Assembly (NCBI GenBank): GCA_965206775.1
Contig: CBDBKU010000003.1
Span: 1,736,001 to 1,800,000, forward strand
Origin: VXMF01 sp965206775
GTDB taxonomy: Bacteria; Acidobacteriota; Terriglobia; Bryobacterales; UBA6623
DNA length: 64,000 nt
Direction of reading: 5' to 3'
The position numbers were made by a program, and so were the translations under genes. The notes under the pieces were generated by a model that had not been told where the DNA came from, searched no databases, and saw nothing but the letters and a program-made list of their open reading frames with translations. Shown one piece after another: positions 43,053-52,655 of this stretch. Numbering within the stretch: position 1 is the stretch's first letter; every line of letters begins with the position of its first letter.

Positions 43053-45234
43053 AAAGGAACGAGTTCGAGTTGACGAGCGCCCAGAGCAGGTCTTGTGCTT
43101 TGGCCGCGCGGCCCGGCGAACTGCCCAGGTAAGTCATGGCCTCGTCCAGTTCCTCGCCTGTCGGAAAGCGTCCGAGCGAAGCTAGGTACAGCTCTTCGAT
43201 CAAATCCCGGTCGCTATGACCTGCCAGGATCGCTTTCGCAACCCGCCCTTCGGGGTTGGCTATCGCGTCTGCGAGCGTAGGGCCGTTCACTAGGCTCATC
43301 GCTAGCGGCAGGCTCAGATCGTTTCGCCGCTCGCATTCGCAAGGAGACTCGCGTTCCGGGCGTCCGAACATGTTCAGGAATCCACCCGCGTCGACGTGCG
43401 GGTCCGGCAGTTGCTGCGCGCTGAAGTCTTTGGGCACTTCTGGGAAATCCGGCCTGGAACCCGTGGCGATTGTCATCGCGTCCAGCAGCGACTCGGCAGG
43501 CAGCCTCCGCGGTGTGAAGTGCGAGAAATTGATATCGTCGCCCGCGTTCCACGGGTTTGCTTCCATGGCCGCCTGGTACGTCCGGGAGCTGACGATCGTG
43601 CGAATCAGGTGCTGCAGGTCAAACCCGCTCTCGATGAAGTCCTTCTCGAGGGCGTCCAGCAACGCAGGATTGATCGGCGGGTTGGAGCCCCGGATGTCGT
43701 CGACCGGCTCGATGATGCCCCGTCCGAAGAAGTAGCTCCAGACACGGTTTGCGATTGCCTTCGCAAAATACGGGTTCTTTTCCGAGGTCAGCCATTGGGC
43801 GAGTGCCTCGCGGCTGTCGCCGAACGATCCGATCGGCGGCATGCCGGCGGAAGCGAGCAGGTATTCGGGCTCCACGGGCTTGTTGGTCTTCGGGTGCAGG
43901 AAGTCCGTGTCCTCTCGCTTGAGGTAGACGATCTGCTCGTCGCTGTCGAAACCGGGCTTCATGCCGACCGCCGCGAAGAACGCCGAGAGTTGGAAGTACT
44001 GGTTCTGGGTCCAGCGCTCGAACGGGTGGTCGTGGCATTGCGCGCAGACCATGCGCACGCCTAGGAACAGCTGCGTCGTAGTCTCCATCGCCAGCTTCGG
44101 ATCGTCGTTGACCCGGAAGTAGTTGGCCGCCGGGGACTGGAACGTGCTGCCAACCGAAGTGATCAGCTCCCGCGCGAAGTCGTCGTACGGCTGGTTGGAG
44201 GCGATCGCGTCGCGAATCCACTGCCGGAATGCCCACATGCCCTTTTCGCCGAGGTGCTTGCGGTTGGATTGCAGCAGGTCGCCCCACTTGAGCGCCCAAT
44301 GGTCGATGTAGGGACGGCTGCCGATCAGGTCCTCAATCAGTCGCGCACGCTTCGCCTTGGAAGAGGCCGGGTCGTCCAGAAACGCCACGGTCTGCGCTGG
44401 TGTTGCGGGAATTCCCGTCAGGTCGATGTAGACGCGCCGCACGAACACCTCGTCGCTTGCCAGGTCCGACGGCTGGATTTTCAGCCGCTTTAGCTTGGTG
44501 TCAATGTGCTTGTCGATGAAGTTGTGTTGCGGCAGCTTATTCCAGCTGAATCCCGGAGCAGGGTTCAGCACGGTCAGCGGGACGGTGGTGAACTTGCCTT
44601 CGTAGCGCACCATGATGGCGGCTTCTCCGATCCGTTCCCCGAGCACCACGGCACCCTCTTCGATCTTGGCGGTGCTCGTCGAATTGCTCTCCACTACCGC
44701 CAGCTTCGAGACGTCGCGCGTCGAGCCGTCTCCGTAGTGCGCGACCACTTCGAGAGCTTGTTCCTGGCCCGGTTCCTTGAGGAGAATCTCCTTGGGATTC
44801 ACGACCAGCTTGGACACCCCGTCTGCCATCGGGTCTCCATAGGGCGCCCCTTGCGAGATCCATTTCTCAATGGTCTTGAAGGCATCGGATTCTTCGTCGA
44901 ATCGCATCCCGCCTTCATGCGGGACCCGCATCGTCGGCTTGGCGAGCATCAGGCTGGCCGCAGGGACGGCCCTGTTGAAGCGGCGCCCGGATACCTCGAA
45001 AAGCAGGGCCCGGTAGTCGAATTCCGCATCGTATCCGCGCAGCGACAGCTTGAAGCCGTTCTTGCCCTTGGCGGATCCGTGGCAGCTGCCGGCCGTGCAG
45101 CCGGTGTTGTTGAGGATCGGCATCACGTCGCGCAGGAAATTGACGCGGGCCTCGTCGGCAGTTGCCGCGGAAACCGGGCCGCTCGCGACCGCCAAAGCGG
45201 CCAGAAGCGTGGTTAGAACTTGCAGTTTCTTCAT
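43042..45234 (-). CDS. DUF1549/DUF1553 secreted protein with cytochrome-like N-terminus
   Basis: 730 residues. A signal peptide (KLQVLTTLLAALAVASGPVSA) is followed by a PSCyt1-like region with CTAGSCHGSAKGKNGFKLSL, a CxxxCH haem-type site. Then comes an Ig-like (Big-2) stretch about residues 145-215 and DUF1549 from about 240 (NFIDKHIDTKLKRLKIQP, CAQCHDHPFERWTQNQYF). DUF1553 follows from about 460 (NPYFAKAIANRVWSYFFGRG, SRTYQAAMEANPWN, ESLLDAMTIATG, NDLSLPLAMSLVNGP). Function is not established; such proteins are abundant in planctomycetes and some acidobacteria. It is the third gene of an operon with the PPC and WD40 genes. Its stop overlaps the Fe-S oxidoreductase stop by 11 nt. Confidence 0.9.
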   Translation of the reverse strand: MKKLQVLTTLLAALAVASGPVSAATADEARVNFLRDVMPILNNTGCTAGSCHGSAKGKNGFKLSLRGYDAEFDYRALLFEVSGRRFNRAVPAASLMLAKPTMRVPHEGGMRFDEESDAFKTIEKWISQGAPYGDPMADGVSKLVVNPKEILLKEPGQEQALEVVAHYGDGSTRDVSKLAVVESNSTSTAKIEEGAVVLGERIGEAAIMVRYEGKFTTVPLTVLNPAPGFSWNKLPQHNFIDKHIDTKLKRLKIQPSDLASDEVFVRRVYIDLTGIPATPAQTVAFLDDPASSKAKRARLIEDLIGSRPYIDHWALKWGDLLQSNRKHLGEKGMWAFRQWIRDAIASNQPYDDFARELITSVGSTFQSPAANYFRVNDDPKLAMETTTQLFLGVRMVCAQCHDHPFERWTQNQYFQLSAFFAAVGMKPGFDSDEQIVYLKREDTDFLHPKTNKPVEPEYLLASAGMPPIGSFGDSREALAQWLTSEKNPYFAKAIANRVWSYFFGRGIIEPVDDIRGSNPPINPALLDALEKDFIESGFDLQHLIRTIVSSRTYQAAMEANPWNAGDDINFSHFTPRRLPAESLLDAMTIATGSRPDFPEVPKDFSAQQLPDPHVDAGGFLNMFGRPERESPCECERRNDLSLPLAMSLVNGPTLADAIANPEGRVAKAILAGHSDRDLIEELYLASLGRFPTGEELDEAMTYLGSSPGRAAKAQDLLWALVNSNSFLFNR

Positions 45235-45253
45235 TTCGGCCGACTCCGGACGG

Positions 45254-47659
45254 CTAGCGCACCCCTGCTATTGTATCGTCGCTCGCTATGACTAGGACGG
45301 CTTCGACGGGGGGAATGTTGTACGGAACCGCTTCTTTGTCCCGTCCTGCCAAGACGGATCGCGGCGCAATCTCGACGAAGTACTCTCCCGCTGCGGCAGT
45401 GGTTTCGGCTCGGCATCGCAGCGCGTAGCTGTCCGGGCTGCCACCGATGCTCTGGGAATCGCACGAGACGCCGACCGGCAGATTGATCGCTTCGACTACG
45501 ACTTCGGAATCGAATTCGGGCTCGCGGGAGAAGCTGCCGGCGATCTTGAAGTCCGCTCCGGTGCCAGCCGAGACGGGTCCGGCGGGAGCTCCCACGCTGT
45601 AACCCGGGACGATGTCCACGATGATTGCCGGCGAATAGATCGTGTGCTCGACGCCCTCGTGACGCACTTGGGTCTGCAGGACCAAGTCGAACTGCATGGT
45701 GGGCGTGCCCATGGTGGTGTTCATTTCGAACACCCCCTTGTTGTCGCCGGGCTTGATCTTGGCGTCGCCGAGAATTCGCAGGTTGCCGACCGGAGGGGCG
45801 TTCATCAGCTTCACCGCGGAGAGAGACTGGACTCCGGTCGTGCGGGTCTTGTACGTCCACTCGATGTTGTGCTTGAGTCCTTGGATCAGCCGTAGCCGGC
45901 GAGGCGAAACGAGATCGATGCTGGCTGGACCTTCGTCGACGACCATCGCCGCGACGGATTCCTTGTTTCCCGGGATCCGGACAGGCCGCTGATTCGTGCC
46001 AGCCACGGCCGTGACGAGGCGGGAAGTCAGCGCCGGTCTGCGGATCATTCGGCCGTCTTCGGTCCGGCCCTCCCCGTAGATGGCAATCGAGGCGTTGCCC
46101 AACTCGGCGTCCGCAGAAGCGGTCAGCGTGATGCGGCCCGTGAGAGACGTCCGCTGGGTGGTCATGCCGCCGAATTCCGCAGGAATGTTGCCGCCTTCCG
46201 CGACTATGCCTTCCGGCAGACCTTCGGCCACCATCCGAATGGCTCCGTCGAAGCCTCTCCGGTCCATGGTCAGCGAGACGCTCGCGCTACCGTCGCGGGG
46301 TATGTTGATGTGCGTCTCGTTCAAGCGGAGTATGAAATCGGCCGGCTGGCGCCGGGCGACCAGCCGGTACGAAAAGCCGGGGCCGCCGCGGCCGAGCAGG
46401 TCCTCGATGCTCAGCTCGAGTTCCGAGACACCTTCCGGGACTCGGATTCCCAGCGACGGGTCGCCGAACGTTTCCGCTCGCGTCGAAATGTTTGAAAGCA
46501 GTGCCGCGGGCGGCTGGTCGCCGGCCGATGCTAGCTTCTTGCCGTCCTGGTCTCGCATGACCAGCAGGGTGTAGAGCTGCGAGGTGCCCAGGATGGCTGC
46601 CTGGGTTTCGATCATCCATTCTTCGCCCGCTGTCACATTGAGCCGGTAGCGGTCGATTTCTCCCTGTTCCGAGATTCGTCCGTTGACGATCGTGCCTTCT
46701 TTCAGCTGTCCAATTTTCGTCCCTGCCGGCTCGAGTGTTTCGGGGTCCGCGCTGCGGAGCAGCGGGAGAGGCAGTCCCGAGCGCCCGCCCGGAAGCGCCA
46801 CTTCATTGCCTTCGACTGACACCCGTCGGGGAGAGTTCAGGGTGCCGCCGGAAAGTTCGACTTCGACTGGTTCCCCCTGCGTCCAGCCCAGGGGAAAGAT
46901 GGCATCGGCATATTCGATCGATCCTGCCAAAAGGCGGTAGAAGTTGCGTTGCTGCTTGCTGAATCGAGCGTCATGCACCTCGATGAAGTAGTCGCCGTCG
47001 GACGGTGCCGCGAAATCGATGCGGGCGTCGCCGCCGATGCCGGGCGAATCGTCGCTTCGTGCCAAGATCCCGCCTCCCGGAGACCGGATGGCCAGCACCG
47101 GGTCTACTGCCGAGCCGAGCCTCCGAGCCTCTACTTCGAGCACGACGCGCTCACCGGCCTTCAGCGAGGCGCGGTACAAGTCTCGGTCGGCCTGGCCCAG
47201 CGTTCCGTTGATGACAACGGGTGTCTTGATGGGCTGCGCCCCTTCCTCGAAGTCGTTGCGCGGGGCGCGCGGGCGCAGCGATTCCGTTTCGGGCGCTTCG
47301 GGAAAGCTCGAGACACTGAACAGCCAGGCGTTCGTAAGACCGTCTCCCGTCTCGACGGCGAGCGGGTAGGCTCCGGGCGCAGTATCGGGAGCAATCTCGA
47401 GTAGGTACTGCCGGGTCGGGCCCTCCGAGCTGAGCTCGGTAATCGAGCCTGGAATCTCAGAACGAATTCGGATCTTGCCGTCGATTCCGTTGCCCTTCAG
47501 AAGGAGTCGGACTGCCGTCCCGCGCTGCCCGCCCGGCGGCGAAACGCTTGTGAGAGTTGGGCTGGAAAAGACGAGCTGTGCTGCCACCGCCCCCAGTGCC
47601 GGCAGCCAGGCAAAGCGCCTCACTCCCAGCCAGGCGCCCCGTGCTTGCGTGTTGCGCAT
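45254..47659 (-). CDS. Secreted protein with pre-peptidase C-terminal (PPC-like) domains
   Basis: About 801 residues from the ATG at 47659, which lies 4 nt after the WD40 gene's stop. A signal peptide region (GVRRFAWLPALGAVAAQLVFSSP) is followed by an IPT/TIG-like opening (TLTSVSPPGGQRGTAVRLLLKG). At least two PPC-like beta-sandwich domains follow: INGTLGQADRDLYRASLKAGERVVLEVEAR (seen as NGTLGQADRDLY...GERVVLEV) and RISEQGEIDRYRLNVTAGEEWMIE. The later part is beta-rich and without recognised enzymes. Such proteins accompany DUF1549/1553 and cytochrome/WD40 proteins. The frame is open to 47695, but the upstream Met codons overlap the WD40 gene. Confidence 0.85.
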   Translation of the reverse strand: MRNTQARGAWLGVRRFAWLPALGAVAAQLVFSSPTLTSVSPPGGQRGTAVRLLLKGNGIDGKIRIRSEIPGSITELSSEGPTRQYLLEIAPDTAPGAYPLAVETGDGLTNAWLFSVSSFPEAPETESLRPRAPRNDFEEGAQPIKTPVVINGTLGQADRDLYRASLKAGERVVLEVEARRLGSAVDPVLAIRSPGGGILARSDDSPGIGGDARIDFAAPSDGDYFIEVHDARFSKQQRNFYRLLAGSIEYADAIFPLGWTQGEPVEVELSGGTLNSPRRVSVEGNEVALPGGRSGLPLPLLRSADPETLEPAGTKIGQLKEGTIVNGRISEQGEIDRYRLNVTAGEEWMIETQAAILGTSQLYTLLVMRDQDGKKLASAGDQPPAALLSNISTRAETFGDPSLGIRVPEGVSELELSIEDLLGRGGPGFSYRLVARRQPADFILRLNETHINIPRDGSASVSLTMDRRGFDGAIRMVAEGLPEGIVAEGGNIPAEFGGMTTQRTSLTGRITLTASADAELGNASIAIYGEGRTEDGRMIRRPALTSRLVTAVAGTNQRPVRIPGNKESVAAMVVDEGPASIDLVSPRRLRLIQGLKHNIEWTYKTRTTGVQSLSAVKLMNAPPVGNLRILGDAKIKPGDNKGVFEMNTTMGTPTMQFDLVLQTQVRHEGVEHTIYSPAIIVDIVPGYSVGAPAGPVSAGTGADFKIAGSFSREPEFDSEVVVEAINLPVGVSCDSQSIGGSPDSYALRCRAETTAAAGEYFVEIAPRSVLAGRDKEAVPYNIPPVEAVLVIASDDTIAGVR

Positions 47660-47663
47660 TCGA

Positions 47664-49037
47664 TTACCCCGCATCCTCGGCGGTGTCGGCGGCATCCGCT
47701 TTCTCGACAGGCACCGGCACGAACGAATTCACCTGCTCGCCGGTACGCGCGTCGTAGATTCGAATGACGCCGTCGAACCCTCCGGTTGCGACCTGACCGC
47801 CGTCCGGATGGAACGTCAGGACAAAGATGCCACCAGCGTGACCCTTGCAGGTTGCCACCCGTTCGCCGGATTCGGTGTCGTACACGGGAACTTCGCCCGC
47901 GACGCCTCCCACTGCGATGCGCGAGCCATCGGGACTGAACGCGAGTGCGAAGATCTTGCCGCCTTGCTCTTCGAACTTCCGGATCAGCGTCGAGTCGTCG
48001 GCTATCTTCAGTGCCCGCGGGCGATCCATCGTGTAGAGGTAGGGCACACGGTCCTCGCCGCCAACCAGCACATAGTCGCGCCGCGGATGGCGCGCGATTG
48101 CGTAGAGCTTGTCCCGGAGGAAATTCACGTTCTCGAGGAACGCCCCCGTGCCTGCGTCGGCAAGCTTGGCAGCCCGGTCTCGGCTCACGGAAACAATTCG
48201 CTTGCCATCGATGCCGAACACCGATTGCAGCACCCAGTCCTCGTGGTGGCCGGCTTTGAAGACGATCTCTCCGCTCTCGATGTCCACCATACGGACCGAC
48301 TTGTCAGCAGCGCCGAAAACCGCCCTGGTGCCATCCGGTGACAGGTCCCCAGCGAAGAGCGTATCGGCGGTTGCGGTCACCGAGCGCAGCTGCTCGTTCG
48401 ATTCCAGATCCCAAACTTGCACCTCCCCGAAACGTGCTGGTGTGCCTCCCACGGCGACAAGCGTCTTACCGTTTGCCGAGAAATCAATCGAATGGATCTT
48501 GTCGGAGCGGCCAAGCAGGCGCGCTTCTATCGCCGACCCATCCGCCTTGTGGAGCAGGATCTCCTGGAATCCCCCGACTGCCAGAAGGCTGCCGTCGGGC
48601 GAGTACGCCAAGCCGGTGACCGTGGGAGCCTGCGCGTAAGTGGGCGGCGCGGAAGGCACCTGCGGCGCCTTAGCCTCGGCGGGCGTGTCGTCCTCGGCCC
48701 CCTCTCGAACCCAGCGCGTCAGGATGTCCACTGCTGCCGGCGGAAGCGCCGCGCCTCCCATGGGCATGCGCGGCTCCATCTTTCCGGTGACCAGGTTCAC
48801 CAGCGGGCTGTTCTCCGGTGCGCCCTTGGCCACCGAGCTTCCGTACTTTGCTCCGCCCCTGACGATGCCTGCGTACGCCGTGATATCGAGGCCGCTCATC
48901 TTGTTTGCCGGCTGGTGACATCCAGAGCATTGGACTTGGAGGAGCGGGCGGACGTGATCGTAGTAGCTCACCGGCTCGGAAGCTCCGAGCGCGATCAGAG
49001 GTGCAACGAATGTCGCGATTGGGTGCAGGCTTCGCAT
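47664..49037 (-). CDS. Cytochrome c (PSCyt1-like) fused to WD40 repeats
   Basis: 457 residues from the ATG at 49037. A signal peptide (LHPIATFVAPLIALGAS) is followed by a haem-binding region SYYDHVRPLLQVQCSGCHQPANKMSGLDI (CxxCH in VQCSGCHQP) with MEPRMPMGG as a possible distal methionine. From about residue 140 come six or seven WD40 blades, for example VTGLAYSPDGSLLAVGGF, IFALAFSPDGSRIAVGGV and IFVLTFHPDGGQVATGGFDG. It is the first gene of an operon with the PPC and DUF1549/1553 genes. A GTG at 49058 would add seven residues; the ATG gives a cleaner signal peptide. Confidence 0.88.
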   Translation of the reverse strand: MRSLHPIATFVAPLIALGASEPVSYYDHVRPLLQVQCSGCHQPANKMSGLDITAYAGIVRGGAKYGSSVAKGAPENSPLVNLVTGKMEPRMPMGGAALPPAAVDILTRWVREGAEDDTPAEAKAPQVPSAPPTYAQAPTVTGLAYSPDGSLLAVGGFQEILLHKADGSAIEARLLGRSDKIHSIDFSANGKTLVAVGGTPARFGEVQVWDLESNEQLRSVTATADTLFAGDLSPDGTRAVFGAADKSVRMVDIESGEIVFKAGHHEDWVLQSVFGIDGKRIVSVSRDRAAKLADAGTGAFLENVNFLRDKLYAIARHPRRDYVLVGGEDRVPYLYTMDRPRALKIADDSTLIRKFEEQGGKIFALAFSPDGSRIAVGGVAGEVPVYDTESGERVATCKGHAGGIFVLTFHPDGGQVATGGFDGVIRIYDARTGEQVNSFVPVPVEKADAADTAEDAG

Positions 49038-49224
49038 TGCGATTCGATTCCCACCCACATTGTAGGGAGGTTCCCGCCATCCCTCAAGTCATCTGAGCCC
49101 GTTGTGGCACACTTGGAGGCGTGGGGCGGCCTGCCAGCGGGCATCGCGTGCCTGTTGGATTCCCCATGCATGGTAACGCCGCCCGGCAAGAGGCGATCCA
49201 GAGGTTGGTGTTCGCTCTCGTTCG

Positions 49225-51594
49225 ATGGCCAAGGCTGTGCGCAGGAGGAAGGTAGGGCGCGAGACCCCAGAGCGGCTTGCTGAGATGGCGCTTCGGAGCC
49301 TTGGCAGCGGTTCTGCGAAGCAAGCATTGGATCTGCTGAGGCGAGCGCGGTTCAAGGGAGCCCAGCCGGAGCGAATCGATCCGATTCTCTATTTCGCCCA
49401 TACCGCGGTCGCCAGAGACCTTCAGACGCGCGGCTTGCTGGACGAGGCGAACGCCTCTAGCGCTCAAGCGAGCAAGTATAGAGAGGCAGCTCGGCAACTT
49501 TCTATTTCCTCCCGCGAGTTGGTTCCCGTCCTCAAGTGCCTCCCAGACGGGGAGTGCTTCGCGACGTACAACCGGTTCGTGCGGGCCAACCAGCCCTACC
49601 GCGAGGCCGAGGTGGAACTTGCGAAGCGGCTCGTCCGGAGCCGGTGCTTCGCATGCCTGTCCGACTACGATCAGGGCTCGAAGTTTCGGCAGGACGCGGA
49701 GATCTTCGGCGCGGCCTTGGACCCGATGGACCGGGGTGACTGGAGCCGCGGCCTCGAGATGCTCGAAGCGCTCAGCGATGGCTCGGCATTCCGCGACTGG
49801 CCGATCTTTTGCGGCGCCATGGCGGCCGCGTCCCGAGGCGACAATCGCGAGGCGGCCCGGCTGGTGAGGCTGATCGCCAAGGGCTTCCTCTTGCAAGACG
49901 CCTTGAAGGCGCTGAAGACGATCGCCGGGCCGGGCCGACCAGGCAGTTCGACGAGCTATTCGGTTGCGGCGAGCCGACTCGGACTGAATGGCGTTGCAGC
50001 TGCGAAACGGGGCGAGTCTCTCCGTCAGGCCATCGACCGCGGGCGCGCATCGCAGGTCGCCAGGGCACTTAAGGAATTCGCCGAATCGATCGATCCCGAT
50101 GCCCCGCTGGAGATGCGAATCGAGCTAGCCCGCGCACTGCAGTTGGAGACGCTCGAGGAATTCGCTGATAGTCCCTTGAGCGACATGTGCGTCGAGGTCT
50201 TGGAGAGGGTCGTTCCAGGCGACCGCCTCGGCACAGAGGGCCTGCGGGCTGCGGTCCAGACGCTCGGATCGAAGGAATGCCAGTTCTGCCCCACGGCCCA
50301 GGTCGCGGAATTCCTCAATCAACTTGACAGCGCTATGCCCGATCCCGAGGCAAGGCGCGTTGCCAAGGCCAGGATTCTCTTTGAATTGGCTCGGCAAGTT
50401 AAGCGGTACTTCTCCTGGGACCTCATGCCGTTCGAGGCCTACGTCTATTGCAATATCGTTGGCGATACAGAGGAAGACGCTGTGCGCCGCTACGAGGCCG
50501 ACCCGCCGTCCGCTGCCGCGGACATGCTGCGAGCGAGCGTGGCAGAGGATCCCTCTAACAAGGACGCGCACAAGCTCTTGATCTCGATCTTGCGGGGCAT
50601 GGGCAGGGGCTCGATGGCGGAAGTCATTGCGGCTCACGAGCAGTACGCGGCAGCGATGCCCGAGGATCCCGAACCGTGGATCGGACTCGCCGAACTGCGC
50701 CTGACGAATCTCGCTTACCGCAAGGCGGAGACAGCGCTGGCGAAGGCGCGGGCCTATGCAGGTCAGGACGAGCGAGTGGCCGACCTGCAGGCACTGACGT
50801 CGGTGATGGCCGCCCAGAGAAACTTCAAGGGCGGCCGACATCTCCGCGCCAGGGAGGACATCGAGTCTGCGGGGCAATTTGCCAGCCGGAGATCGGAGCC
50901 CCTGGTGAAAGCTTGGACCGCCCTGTTGCAATACGCGCAGCCCGCCGGCGGCAACTTGCGCGCATCATTCGGCGAGGCGCTGGAATCCTCGGGGCCCTTC
51001 GTGCGGGTCCATGCGCTTTGCGTCGGCTTGGATGCGTTGGACTCGCGAACCCACAAGTTTCCCTCCAGGAGCCAGGCGAAGCAGCGGGTCGAAGGCATGC
51101 TGGACGAAGCGGTGACGGCTCTGTGCAGGGACCACCCGCAGCAACTGCCTCGGCTGCTGGAGCCTCTTCCCAACGTGTTCAGTAGCGTCGGCAGCGTGGA
51201 CGCTGTGCCGGAACTCCTGGGCAGCCGTTGGAGCGAGGTGCTTCGGGCGATACCGGATCGCGCCATGTTCCGGGTGTTCGACCTAGCGATGGAGTTCAAG
51301 GAGTGGCGTGCGCTGCGGAAGGAGCTTGCCTGGCGCCTTGCACTCTCCCGGGATCGAACCAAGCAGCGGATTCTCTTGCTTTATATGGCGACAGCGAGGT
51401 ACTTGCTTGGGGACGACCGGACCTGGGAGCGGTTCCAGCGATTGAAGGATTCCATTCCGAGCGCGGAGCTGGCACCCGTGCGGAAAGCCGCGGAAAGAGT
51501 CGCTGCAGCGACCCGCGCGTGCTACGCGACGCAGTTGGCGGAGGCATTGGAGAGGTTCGAGTTTGACGACATCGACACTCGACTGTTCTTTTAA
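49225..51594 (+). CDS. Large TPR-like protein heading the chaperone operon
   Basis: 789 residues, no signal peptide, so probably cytoplasmic. The N-terminus is basic (AKAVRRRKVGRETPERLAE), followed by helical, TPR-like segments (MALRSLGSGSAKQALDLLRRA, WSRGLEMLEALSDGSA, AADMLRASVAEDPSNKDAHK, PWIGLAELRLTNLAYRKAET). I do not recognise a named family. There are cysteine pairs at RCFAC (about residue 145) and ECQFC (about 353). It is followed after 84 nt by the J-like, GrpE and Hsp70 genes in the same direction, which suggests a co-chaperone or client-binding role. That role is inferred from context only. No Shine-Dalgarno sequence is evident before the ATG. Confidence 0.7.
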   Translation: MAKAVRRRKVGRETPERLAEMALRSLGSGSAKQALDLLRRARFKGAQPERIDPILYFAHTAVARDLQTRGLLDEANASSAQASKYREAARQLSISSRELVPVLKCLPDGECFATYNRFVRANQPYREAEVELAKRLVRSRCFACLSDYDQGSKFRQDAEIFGAALDPMDRGDWSRGLEMLEALSDGSAFRDWPIFCGAMAAASRGDNREAARLVRLIAKGFLLQDALKALKTIAGPGRPGSSTSYSVAASRLGLNGVAAAKRGESLRQAIDRGRASQVARALKEFAESIDPDAPLEMRIELARALQLETLEEFADSPLSDMCVEVLERVVPGDRLGTEGLRAAVQTLGSKECQFCPTAQVAEFLNQLDSAMPDPEARRVAKARILFELARQVKRYFSWDLMPFEAYVYCNIVGDTEEDAVRRYEADPPSAAADMLRASVAEDPSNKDAHKLLISILRGMGRGSMAEVIAAHEQYAAAMPEDPEPWIGLAELRLTNLAYRKAETALAKARAYAGQDERVADLQALTSVMAAQRNFKGGRHLRAREDIESAGQFASRRSEPLVKAWTALLQYAQPAGGNLRASFGEALESSGPFVRVHALCVGLDALDSRTHKFPSRSQAKQRVEGMLDEAVTALCRDHPQQLPRLLEPLPNVFSSVGSVDAVPELLGSRWSEVLRAIPDRAMFRVFDLAMEFKEWRALRKELAWRLALSRDRTKQRILLLYMATARYLLGDDRTWERFQRLKDSIPSAELAPVRKAAERVAAATRACYATQLAEALERFEFDDIDTRLFF

Positions 51595-51678
51595 GGGGAG
51601 CTTGCATAGACTGCGTATCCCGCCTGGGAGCTATCGGTTCGCCCGGTGGACGCTGGACTTGGACCGAGAGGAGCGGAA

Positions 51679-51975
51679 GTGCTAAACCCGTACATCATAC
51701 TCGGGCTGCCGAGAAGCGCGACGGACGAAGAGATCCGCAGGAGCTACCTGGAATTGGTCCGCAAGTACCCGCCCAGCAGGGCACCGGAGCGGTTCCAGCT
51801 GGTCGCGCAGGCTTACGAGGCCGTCAAGACGCTCGCGGCCCGCGTCGAGACGGAGCTGTTCGGCGCGTCGGCCTACCGCTCGTTCGACGAGATTGTGTCC
51901 GAATTGGAGCAAGCCGCGTTGCTGACGGCCAAGCCGACCGGGCTTCGCGAACTCGTCGACGCCGAAAGGCGCTGA
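51679..51975 (+). CDS. J-domain-like protein lacking the HPD motif
   Basis: 98 residues from a GTG at 51679 with a good Shine-Dalgarno AGAGGAG just upstream; a GTG at 51646 without one is rejected. The sequence LNPYIILGLPRSATDEEI, RRSYLELVRKYPPSRAPERF and VAQAYEAVK follows helices I-III of a DnaJ J-domain, but the HPD tripeptide is replaced by PPS (KYPPSR). HPD is needed to stimulate DnaK ATPase in ordinary J-proteins, so this one may only bind, or use another mode. The C-terminus (about 45 residues) has a short helical tail with no zinc finger. The gap to grpE is 2 nt. Confidence 0.75.
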   Translation: MLNPYIILGLPRSATDEEIRRSYLELVRKYPPSRAPERFQLVAQAYEAVKTLAARVETELFGASAYRSFDEIVSELEQAALLTAKPTGLRELVDAERR

Positions 51976-51977
51976 CT

Positions 51978-52655
51978 ATGCAAGCATCAGGAAGCGACTG
52001 GAAGGCGGAGGTTCTCGATGACTTCGCCGCTTGGCTCCGCGACCTGCCATCGGAAGGAGCGGGCGCAGTGCCCGAGCCGCCCGCGAAGCGCGCCTTGGCG
52101 GATCTATACGCGGAGTTCGCAGCGTTGCGGCGGGAGGTCGCGCTTCAGGGCCGGTCGCAGAAGAAGGCGCTGGCCGCGTTCGAGTCGGCGCGCGACGATT
52201 TGTCGGCTTTGGGCGACGAATTCAAGGCTCGCTCCGCCATCATTGCCGGGACCATCGAGGGCATGGACAGCGGCCGCGAAGTGCGCGAGGTGATCGTTAG
52301 CTTTCTCGACGTCCGGGATTCCTTGGTCCGCACTCGATCTCTTGCGGACCGTTTGCTCGCCGACGACGAATCGACGCCAGGCGATTGGAGCGGTCTGGTC
52401 GAGACGTTCGATCTGATCGTCCGCAAGTTCGACCGTATCATGGAAGGTTACGGCATATCGCAGATCGAGACAATTGGCTGCCAGTTCGACGCCGCGACGA
52501 TGAACGCCGCCGGCTCCAGTGACCTGCCGGACGTTCCGCACGGGGCGGTCGTCGAAGAGGTGCGTGGCGGTTTCCTGCACGATGGCAGGATCCTGCGTAC
52601 CGCCGAGGTTTTTGTGAATATGCATCGGCAGCTAGGAGCGGCTCATGACGAATGA
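51978..52655 (+). CDS. grpE: GrpE-family nucleotide exchange factor
   Basis: 225 residues. A long N-terminal helical, coiled-coil-like part (ALADLYAEFAALRREVALQG, KALAAFESARDDLSAL) precedes LDVRDSLVRTRSLADRLL, FDLIVRKFDRIMEGYGI and a C-terminal beta-domain with GAVVEEVRGGFLHDGRI and LRTAEVFVN, as in GrpE. It exchanges ADP for ATP on Hsp70. Sequence similarity to canonical GrpE is modest, in line with a specialised paralogue. The 3' end overlaps the Hsp70 start by 11 nt, so the two are coupled. Confidence 0.85.
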   Translation: MQASGSDWKAEVLDDFAAWLRDLPSEGAGAVPEPPAKRALADLYAEFAALRREVALQGRSQKKALAAFESARDDLSALGDEFKARSAIIAGTIEGMDSGREVREVIVSFLDVRDSLVRTRSLADRLLADDESTPGDWSGLVETFDLIVRKFDRIMEGYGISQIETIGCQFDAATMNAAGSSDLPDVPHGAVVEEVRGGFLHDGRILRTAEVFVNMHRQLGAAHDE

